Positions 23,942 to 29,804 of a stretch of DNA of 29,804 nt are shown here, one piece after another. The notes beneath the pieces are model-generated. The model made no database searches. It was given only the letters and a program-made list of their open reading frames with translations, and was not told where the DNA came from. The position numbers and the translations under genes were made by a program. Position 1 is the first letter of the stretch. Each line of letters begins with the position of its first letter. Source of the DNA: Phycisphaerales bacterium (GTDB lineage: Bacteria > Planctomycetota > Phycisphaerae > Phycisphaerales > UBA1924); NCBI GenBank assembly GCA_029212425.1, contig JARGNC010000007.1, positions 1 to 29,804 of the forward strand, written 5' to 3'.

Positions 23942-25788
23942 CGTCTTGCCTCCTGGTTCATGATTGAGTTCCGGTTCTGGTCAGTACATTGACCGGGGTC
24001 TCGCATCCCATCGCTGTGACACCAGCCCTCGAGATGACCCATGTTGTGAGCGCCGGAAAGTTGTCCTGCGGATCGTTCGATGACGCCGTCGTCTGGGTCA
24101 CTCAGCAGGAGATCGGTGACGATGTTGCAGTAATCGAAGAAGAAGCCGTCCTCGAAAGAAGTGGTGTAGTAGTAGACATCATCGCGTGCCCATGTCGGGA
24201 TGAGAGAGAGCCAGTTAGCGGAACCTGAATAGGTCATATTGTCGTTGGTGCCGCATCCGAATCCGAAGATGTCCCCAAGGACCGCGGCGTTCCCAGCAAG
24301 CGAGGTTCCTTGGTACGGAGCGCCGACAGTCTGGATGAGCCGATTACCCCTCGCCCAATCGAGTCCGCTCCAGTAAAAAGTGCGGAGATGAAGTGCGGCC
24401 ATTCCGCCTTGCGAGTGTGCGACGACACCAAAAGATTTCATAGGGCTCGATTGCGAGAGGAGCTCGAGCGCAAACGCATCATGCGATCGGCTTTGCTCAA
24501 AGTCCTCGAACAACGCGAGGTCTCCGGAGAAGTGGGAAACGGTAAACGGGACTGCGTCGGTGCAGTACCCATGCACAAGCATTAATCGGTGTCCGGGGCC
24601 CGCAGACTGTGTAATCTGTGGTGTGATTTCTGCTGGAACCAATGAACCTTGTTTGCCTGTGAGCATGTCTTGGGTGATTTTCGAGGGCGCTTGAGGGAGT
24701 GGCATCCCAGTCAAGGGGACCTGCATGCGATCAATGATTTCAAGAGGGACCATCGAATCGATATCGTGCAAGCGAATCTCGCGGAGTTCGAGTGTACTCG
24801 GATCAACACCAGAAGCTGCGATCCAGCGGGTATCGAGCGTGAGCGTGCGGGATTGGCCAACGATATTCGAGATCCATGCGACGGCGGTTGGTTGGCCGTC
24901 AATCTGTCCCCAGACCTCTGCGGCAAGTATCGTCCGTCGTTGGGAATCATCCGGATCGAAGGTGAACACGATCTGTGCATCGCTTGATTGGACGGCTGCT
25001 TGTTTGAGCAGCGGTGCTTGCGGGGCTGCATCGATGAGATGTTGCGTGGTCAACAGGATGTCCGAACCATTGGCTGAAACGCCGTGAGCTGTTACGCGGA
25101 TGCTGTAAGAACCGACTTCTTCTGGGATGAAAGTGATGCTGGTTGTACCGTGTTGTGCACGCTCGCTTGAGACCAAACCTGACGGGGATGTAATCTCCGC
25201 AGCGAGTGAAGTGATGCGTGAGCCTGCATCGAGTGATGAATGGAGCGTGATGGGCAGAGACTGAAGCGTGCTTAGCGTATTGACATGTGTAGAGAGTGTC
25301 GATTTCGGTCCGGAGTCAATCAGCACAAATCCCGGCGCGTCGTGATCTGCGTTGAGTGTCAGGGTCCATTCGCCCTCCTGATTCTCTGAGATGCTTAGGT
25401 GTTTGAACTCTCGATCTGGAGCAACCCATGCGAGTGAATCGGTGCCTGTTTCGATTGATGGGATTCTTGCTTGGTTGTTTGGTAGAAGTGTGGTTGACCA
25501 ACTTTCCGGTTGTGCAGAGAGCAAGGCGATTCGGGCACCTCGCTGCTGGACATCGAGGGTGGTGGACCAAGCCCATCTACCATCTATGTGTTCCATATGC
25601 ACAGGGAGCAACGCGGAATGCGAGGTGACGGGGATACTCGATGGATCGGGGAGTTTGACCAGCCCAGCACTGATGTCCGAAGGTGGAGCGGTGATATGCT
25701 TTACCGGGATCGGCGTAAGCGGTTGTGCAGACGCAGAAACGCAGGCGATCAGTGGGGCGATGAGAAACGCTGAAAGCCAATGGGTCAT
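23938..25788 (-). CDS. Secreted alpha/beta hydrolase (lipase/esterase-like)
   Basis: 616 residues with a signal peptide (ending about VSASA). Residues about 25-400 are beta-rich and include an Ig-like domain (around 165-290, EEVGSYSIRVTAHGVSANG). The hydrolase domain is C-terminal: oxyanion region LMLVHGYC, nucleophile elbow AHSQGG (Ser459), GAPYQGTSLAG, an Asp in DPDDGVIERSAG (about 566-567) and a His in HNMGHLEG (581 or 585), a complete triad in lipase order. Substrate is not deducible. The ATG at 25788 is set by AAGGAG 9 bases upstream; the frame stays open to 25941, but that extension is an out-of-frame reading of the CotH gene's dockerin region. There is no dockerin tail of its own; the gene is coupled to the P-domain gene, which has one. 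Confidence 0.88.
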   Translation of the reverse strand: MTHWLSAFLIAPLIACVSASAQPLTPIPVKHITAPPSDISAGLVKLPDPSSIPVTSHSALLPVHMEHIDGRWAWSTTLDVQQRGARIALLSAQPESWSTTLLPNNQARIPSIETGTDSLAWVAPDREFKHLSISENQEGEWTLTLNADHDAPGFVLIDSGPKSTLSTHVNTLSTLQSLPITLHSSLDAGSRITSLAAEITSPSGLVSSERAQHGTTSITFIPEEVGSYSIRVTAHGVSANGSDILLTTQHLIDAAPQAPLLKQAAVQSSDAQIVFTFDPDDSQRRTILAAEVWGQIDGQPTAVAWISNIVGQSRTLTLDTRWIAASGVDPSTLELREIRLHDIDSMVPLEIIDRMQVPLTGMPLPQAPSKITQDMLTGKQGSLVPAEITPQITQSAGPGHRLMLVHGYCTDAVPFTVSHFSGDLALFEDFEQSRSHDAFALELLSQSSPMKSFGVVAHSQGGMAALHLRTFYWSGLDWARGNRLIQTVGAPYQGTSLAGNAAVLGDIFGFGCGTNDNMTYSGSANWLSLIPTWARDDVYYYTTSFEDGFFFDYCNIVTDLLLSDPDDGVIERSAGQLSGAHNMGHLEGWCHSDGMRDPGQCTDQNRNSIMNQEARR

Positions 25789-25816
25789 CGATGCACACTC
25801 CTTGTGAAGCGAGAGT

Positions 25817-28800
25817 TTAGGGGCATGGGTTTCCAAACACGGCAAGGAATGCCGAGACATCGAGGAAGTTGAAACTTCCATCGCTTTCAAAGTCCGCGAT
25901 CGGATCGCTGCTCCCGAACGCCGACAAGAACGCGGATACATCGAGGAAGTTCAGCGAGCCGTCTTGGTTCAGGTCTGCGGCTCCGGCAGGATTCGCAGCG
26001 CCGGGACTCGGATTGAAGAACGCCAAGCACTCAGAACCATCGGGTGAGCGTCCCTGCGCGATGTCGGTTTCTTGCTGGCCGTAGGTCAGCGCGTCGATCT
26101 CCGCGAGTTGGTTGTCCACGCGATCAAAGAGTCCGACATCTTCACCCCCCGCTGAGAGTTTGAAGGTTGCATGGAGCGGTCCTTGGAGCGGCTCATCGTC
26201 GGCCCAAACCACGAGATATTCGCCAGCCGGGATAGTGGTCCCGGCGGGGAACTCCCACTTGTTGGGATTGGTCAGATCGTCCGTCAGGTAACGACCAGTC
26301 AGATCCACAGGGCTGTCCTCAGCGTTGTAGAGCTCGATGAAATCATCAGCATCCCCAAACTCATCGGTCGCGGACCCATCATTGCTCGCGAGCCACTCGT
26401 TCACAAACACCATCGGCGTCGGATCGGGCTCGGTAAAGCACGCGTCGTCCGGATCGTTCGCTGATCCCGGAGTTACTGCACAGAAGATTTCCTCCGCGCC
26501 GACACCATCGGGGAAGTGACCGAACGACTCATCAACCCCAAGCAATGGCGTCGTCAGCGAATCGATCAGCACAATGCCGTTGTCGAGCGTATGCGAGAGA
26601 GAGACAAGTTCACCTGAGTTTGAGATTTTGAAGTTCGCGTGCAGCGGCCCATCGAGCGGATCATCATCCGCCCAAATAATCAGGAACGACTTGGCGCCGA
26701 TCACCGTCCCCACTGGGATCTCCCACAGCTGAGGCAGACTCGGCGTGTCGCTGAGGTACATCCCCGACAAGTCCACCGGGAAGTCCTCATCGTTGTACAG
26801 CTCGATAAAGTCCTCGAACTGTCCCGCTTCGTCCACAGCAATAGATTCATTGATCGCGATGACCTCGTTGATGTACACCCTCGGCAGATCCGCTGGCGCT
26901 GGAGTCGTCGTGCGGAGGTACTGCGTGCGAGCTTCGATGTATGGCTTCACGCCCCACGCCCAAGGTTGACCGCCGCTGTAGGTCGCGGGTTGCGTGAACG
27001 AATCTAGGAAGGTCTGGTTGTTGAAGCCGTAGTCGGAGTTGCCTCCGGCGTATGAACCCGTAAACGCGTAGGGCGCGAGCATCGTGCGGAGTGAATCAAT
27101 ATGCGCCTCGCGCGGAGCGAGCGTGAAGATCCCATCGAACGCATCGGTGGTGGTGGGGATGAACGGGGTCAGTGTGTGCGATACGAACGGCCCTGGATTC
27201 GAAGGGGTGTCGTAGTCAGGTGTTGATTGGGACAGATTGGAGAGGTGATCGATCCCCGGATCAGGGAGTCCATCGCGGTCATTGGTCGTCACGACATCAA
27301 AGGTGAAGGTGGACGTGTCGGAAAGATTCAGTCGATCGAGTGGTAGGGTGTAGTTCACGATCCCGTCGGATTTCTGACTCAGGTCCTGATCGATCCCCGC
27401 TGGATTGTCAAAGCTCGCGTGGTTGAGGTCCCAGCTCCCGCCGTTCCATTCGTAGAGGAGGAACCCTCCGCCGCCGTCGGTCCATGAGCCGAGGAAGTAG
27501 TCCGCTTGTGTTGTGGAGTTGATGTCCCGATTCCACGGATTCGAGGTCGATCCACCCGATTGTGTATCAAAGAACATCATAATCCGCGTCTGATCGGTAT
27601 CGCCCCCAACATCGATCGGGCCAAGGACCTGAACCGATGCGAACATTGTGTCGGAGGTGTTCGAGAGGGTCACGCTGTCGATATCAAAGTTTGGGTCGGA
27701 TTTGGACAGGAATGTATCGCCCTGCGTGTCGCTGTACACAGTCGGTGTTGGTTCCGTCGGAGCGCCCGCCGCACCGACCAGCTCGCGGACATAGCGGAAG
27801 TATTTGTCTTGGTACGCTTGGATATTGAAGATCCGGCGCAGCAGTGGGGGCTCAGCTCCTCCACCGAAGGGGCTCGAGAAGTCCCAACCGAAACCATTGT
27901 CCCCGAAGGTTTCAGCAGGTCGAGTCGCCCAGTCGGTGGAGAAGAAGTCGATGCCATAGGTGTTGTCCATGTCGAACGGGATGTACTCAAAGATCCCAGT
28001 GTCTGGATTGAGATACAGGAAGTAGTTGTTCGCGCCGTACCAGATGTTGTCCCATTGACCGTTTACACAATCCACGGCCATCGCGCGAAGAAAGGTGTCG
28101 ACATTGAAGCGGTCATTGATCTCCGCAGCAAAGGTCGCGTCGTCAGCGGATTCGATAAAGAAGATGAAGTCCGCGAGGTCCGCGTGCTGGTTGATCCCGC
28201 TGTCGTTCTCAAGCTCGTAGGTCAGGTTCCCGAGGTTGGCATAGGTGTCCGAATCACCCGGATCGACAAAGCGGAGGTCCGCACGCTCTCCCTTGTAGGT
28301 GCACTGGTAGAGGTTCCCGGTGTCGTCCCCAAACCACGCGGCGAGGAACTCGTCGTCGATCTGCTCCACATTCGCATAGACATCGTCCACGAGCGAGCCG
28401 TCGTTGATGACGAGGCGGACCATCGAGGCGCGAGGGGATGGGACCCCAAACGAGTTGAACACGTCCCACGCGAGCTTGCCTCGGATGACGGAGGTGTCGT
28501 TCTGATGCCCGTTGAGGTTGAGTTTTTCGAGTCCGAAGACCTCGCGTCCAGGGATGAACTCGTTGAACTTGAGCTTCCATGATTTCTTGACGGCGCTGCG
28601 GGAGGTGTTGCCTCTCGGACGGATCGCGACATCCTCGATGATCGTGTCGGTCTGGGAGTTGACAATCCGGACAGAACAGAGCCGATAAGTGTTATTGAAC
28701 GGATCAGCGAGCATCGCGTCGAGGTCCGCTGGATCCACAGTCACGGTGATCTGTGTCAGCTCATCATCGGTAAAGAAAATCTGCCCCGCTTGGTCATATC

Positions 28801-28885
28801 CCGCGTCCCCTGTGGGGTTGGGAATCTCAGCCAGCGAACTACTCGCGAACATAAACACAACAAACGCGAGCATACGGTACTTCAT
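25817..28885 (-). CDS. Secreted CotH-kinase protein with lamin-tail and dockerin-like domains
   Basis: 1022 residues, first gene of a three-gene operon. After a signal peptide (1-19) comes a CotH domain, an atypical protein kinase fold known from Bacillus spore coat and many secreted proteins: DVAIRPRGNTSRSAVKKSWK (85-104), LEKLNLNGHQND, then FLRAMAVDCVNGQWDN (265-280) and YIPFDMDNTYG with metal-binding-type Asp residues (301-311). A beta-rich insert (about 380-575) precedes the end of the CotH fold (about 580-660). Two lamin-tail domains follow (about 668-815 and 825-965), each with VFVNE/VYINE, DDFIELYN or EDFIELYN and a WADD strand. The dockerin-like pair (970-1022) has DLNQDGSLNFLD and DFESDGSFNFLD and ends PCP. 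AGGAG 7 bases upstream of the ATG fixes the start. Kinase targets are unknown. Confidence 0.9.
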   Translation of the reverse strand: MKYRMLAFVVFMFASSSLAEIPNPTGDAGYDQAGQIFFTDDELTQITVTVDPADLDAMLADPFNNTYRLCSVRIVNSQTDTIIEDVAIRPRGNTSRSAVKKSWKLKFNEFIPGREVFGLEKLNLNGHQNDTSVIRGKLAWDVFNSFGVPSPRASMVRLVINDGSLVDDVYANVEQIDDEFLAAWFGDDTGNLYQCTYKGERADLRFVDPGDSDTYANLGNLTYELENDSGINQHADLADFIFFIESADDATFAAEINDRFNVDTFLRAMAVDCVNGQWDNIWYGANNYFLYLNPDTGIFEYIPFDMDNTYGIDFFSTDWATRPAETFGDNGFGWDFSSPFGGGAEPPLLRRIFNIQAYQDKYFRYVRELVGAAGAPTEPTPTVYSDTQGDTFLSKSDPNFDIDSVTLSNTSDTMFASVQVLGPIDVGGDTDQTRIMMFFDTQSGGSTSNPWNRDINSTTQADYFLGSWTDGGGGFLLYEWNGGSWDLNHASFDNPAGIDQDLSQKSDGIVNYTLPLDRLNLSDTSTFTFDVVTTNDRDGLPDPGIDHLSNLSQSTPDYDTPSNPGPFVSHTLTPFIPTTTDAFDGIFTLAPREAHIDSLRTMLAPYAFTGSYAGGNSDYGFNNQTFLDSFTQPATYSGGQPWAWGVKPYIEARTQYLRTTTPAPADLPRVYINEVIAINESIAVDEAGQFEDFIELYNDEDFPVDLSGMYLSDTPSLPQLWEIPVGTVIGAKSFLIIWADDDPLDGPLHANFKISNSGELVSLSHTLDNGIVLIDSLTTPLLGVDESFGHFPDGVGAEEIFCAVTPGSANDPDDACFTEPDPTPMVFVNEWLASNDGSATDEFGDADDFIELYNAEDSPVDLTGRYLTDDLTNPNKWEFPAGTTIPAGEYLVVWADDEPLQGPLHATFKLSAGGEDVGLFDRVDNQLAEIDALTYGQQETDIAQGRSPDGSECLAFFNPSPGAANPAGAADLNQDGSLNFLDVSAFLSAFGSSDPIADFESDGSFNFLDVSAFLAVFGNPCP

Positions 28886-28909
28886 CTTCAAACTCCTGAT
28901 CGTTCGGTC

Positions 28910-28938
28910 AATGTACCTGAATACACAATCTGATTCAA
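28910..28938 (-). promoter_or_regulatory. Possible sigma-70-type promoter for the CotH operon
   Basis: On the minus strand TTGAAT and TACATT are separated by 17 bases, each matching the consensus at four of six positions. The predicted start point would lie about 20 bases before the CotH ATG. By eye only. Confidence 0.3.
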
Positions 28939-29144
28939 CTGCAATCGAGGAATACCCGCGTTGAAATCGGCTATTCGGAGGGATCAATACGAGTTGAGCA
29001 AAGGGATTTGGATGTCCTGCGTCAGACCTGTTGAGCACGATGAGGGCTTGGTGGTTGTTTACTCAATGAAGTCGAGTGATGTGTAGGCGGGTCTGTCGAT
29101 TGGGTCCATAGCGCGTTATCTGCCCTGATCGGGACTCACAACGA

Positions 29145-29172
29145 TTCACGATACATTGGTGCAGAATATAAT
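29145..29172 (+). promoter_or_regulatory. Possible sigma-70-type promoter for the response regulator
   Basis: A perfect TATAAT at 29167-29172 has TTCACG 16 bases upstream (four of six matches). This is the best promoter candidate in the 435-base gap between the divergent CotH and response-regulator genes and implies a leader of about 140 bases. The rest of the gap shows no gene. Confidence 0.45.
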
Positions 29173-29280
29173 ACTGTAAACTACCGAATCAATTCTGCGC
29201 ACTAGGGAGAAGTGCTCGTCAAAATGCTGATATAGACAAAGTAGTCCACCGATATTCCCGATTATTGATCCATGATGTGG

Positions 29281-29306
29281 TGGTAAGTCTGCATGCGGTC
29301 TTACCA
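29281..29306 (+). promoter_or_regulatory. Hairpin just before the response regulator ribosome binding site
   Basis: TGGTAAG and CTTACCA form a perfect 7-bp stem around a 12-base loop containing GCATGC. It ends 4 bases before GGGAG (29311-29315). Such a hairpin in the leader could affect translation or mRNA stability. Confidence 0.4.
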
Positions 29307-29320
29307 AGAAGGGAGTCTCG

Positions 29321-29779
29321 GTGACGAACGAAGATGATAAAGTGGTGACACATTTCTTGCTGGTCGAAGACGATGACGATCATGCTGCGTTGGTGAAGTA
29401 TTCGATGGAGTCGCGGTGCGGTTCAAATCAGCTTGATCGGGTGAGCAACGGATTGGATGCGATTAAGTATCTCAAGCACGAAGAGCCATTCGAGAACTCT
29501 CGTCGTCCCGATGTCATTCTGCTTGATTTGAATATGCCGATGGTCAACGGGCACGAAGTGCTTGAGTTCGTGAAGAATGACCCAGAACTCAAAACCATCC
29601 CGATTGTCGTCTTGACAACTTCGAACGCGGAGCAAGACCGGATCCGTGCGTATGAATCGCATGCCAACAGCTATGTGGTCAAGCCGATTGATTTTAAAAT
29701 GTTCCAGCAGATGGTGCTCGATCTTGAGGAGTTTTGGGCATTGTGGAATCAATCACCAATCGAGAAAAAATCGGCATGA
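29321..29779 (+). CDS. Stand-alone response regulator (Rcp1/CheY-like receiver)
   Basis: 152 residues, a single receiver domain without output domain. Receiver landmarks: acidic pocket in LLVEDDDD (16-18), phospho-acceptor Asp69 in VILLDLNMP, Thr99/Thr100 in VVLTTS and Lys121 in YVVKPID. The layout with DLNMPMVNGHEVLEFVKND and the C-terminal LEEFW helix fits the Rcp1-like group that partners hybrid or phytochrome-type histidine kinases. Translation starts at GTG with GGGAG 5 bases upstream. Its stop overlaps a downstream ATG (ATGA), suggesting that the next gene, possibly its sensor kinase, is coupled. Confidence 0.92.
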   Translation: MTNEDDKVVTHFLLVEDDDDHAALVKYSMESRCGSNQLDRVSNGLDAIKYLKHEEPFENSRRPDVILLDLNMPMVNGHEVLEFVKNDPELKTIPIVVLTTSNAEQDRIRAYESHANSYVVKPIDFKMFQQMVLDLEEFWALWNQSPIEKKSA

Positions 29780-29804
29780 TCCTACGCAATGAAGATCAAA
29801 GTGC
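29776..29804 (+). CDS. Possible start of the next gene, cut by the window edge
   Basis: An ATG at 29776 overlaps the response regulator stop as ATGA and opens MILRNEDQS before the window ends. A second ATG at 29789 in another frame begins MKIKV. Overlap-type coupling favours the first. Nine codons do not allow any family call; a histidine kinase would be a usual neighbour. Confidence 0.35.

Noticed and set aside
25789..25941. Upstream extension of the alpha/beta hydrolase
   Set aside because: The extra residues are an out-of-frame reading of the dockerin-coding end of the CotH gene; AAGGAG and a signal peptide support the start at 25788.
28886..29038. Upstream extension of the CotH protein
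   Set aside because: The added residues precede the signal peptide, and a strong AGGAG sits at the proper distance from the ATG at 28885.
29420..29429. GGTTCAAATC, a tRNA T-loop-like string
   Set aside because: It lies inside the response regulator reading frame and no pairing T-stem, acceptor stem or anticodon arm can be drawn around it.

Overview
The window looks like chromosome of a Gram-negative planctomycete, most likely class Phycisphaerae. The evidence is indirect but consistent. Three secreted proteins end in a paired EF-hand-like module with the core NFLDVSAFLSAFG and a terminal Cys-Pro, which matches what I know as the planctomycete 'GC-type dockerin'. One protein ends in a PEP-CTERM-like tail with a terminal Arg run. 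A 'TYQGQ'-type secreted protein and a DUF11 repeat lipoprotein are also present. lpxK and hldE imply lipid A and heptose-containing LPS, hence an outer membrane. I see no insertion sequence, phage gene, CRISPR array, rRNA or tRNA.

Layout. 1-98 is the 5' end of a minus-strand gene, separated from serS by about 390 bases rich in hairpins. 493-6054 holds serS (minus), a small membrane protein translationally coupled to lpxK, a cysteine-containing DUF11 lipoprotein whose codon use looks like that of a highly expressed gene, and maf. 6154-10360 is all minus strand: a PEP-CTERM-like protein, an ASCH-domain protein, hldE, a very cysteine-rich small lipoprotein and trmD. 10589-14088 contains rpsP and rplS. 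In many bacteria these lie with trmD in one operon; here trmD is inverted and two unrelated genes (a secreted protein and an MDR oxidoreductase) separate rpsP from rplS. 14164-21154 is a minus-strand run addB-addA-nitrilase: an AddAB-type double-strand-break repair helicase-nuclease plus a carbon-nitrogen hydrolase.

21422-28885 is the most accessory-looking part. A secreted endonuclease I with the dockerin-like tail faces a minus-strand three-gene operon: a CotH-kinase/lamin-tail/dockerin protein, a secreted alpha/beta hydrolase, and a proprotein-convertase P-domain/dockerin protein. Two of the three operon genes and the facing nuclease carry the same C-terminal module, so they are probably exported and held at the same extracellular or surface site. 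This set is my best candidate for an undescribed system. The window closes with a stand-alone response regulator that overlaps the start of a gene cut by the window edge.

Functions are assigned by reading motifs from the translated sequence; no database search was run. Start codons were moved inward from the longest open frame wherever a Shine-Dalgarno match or signal peptide supported it.
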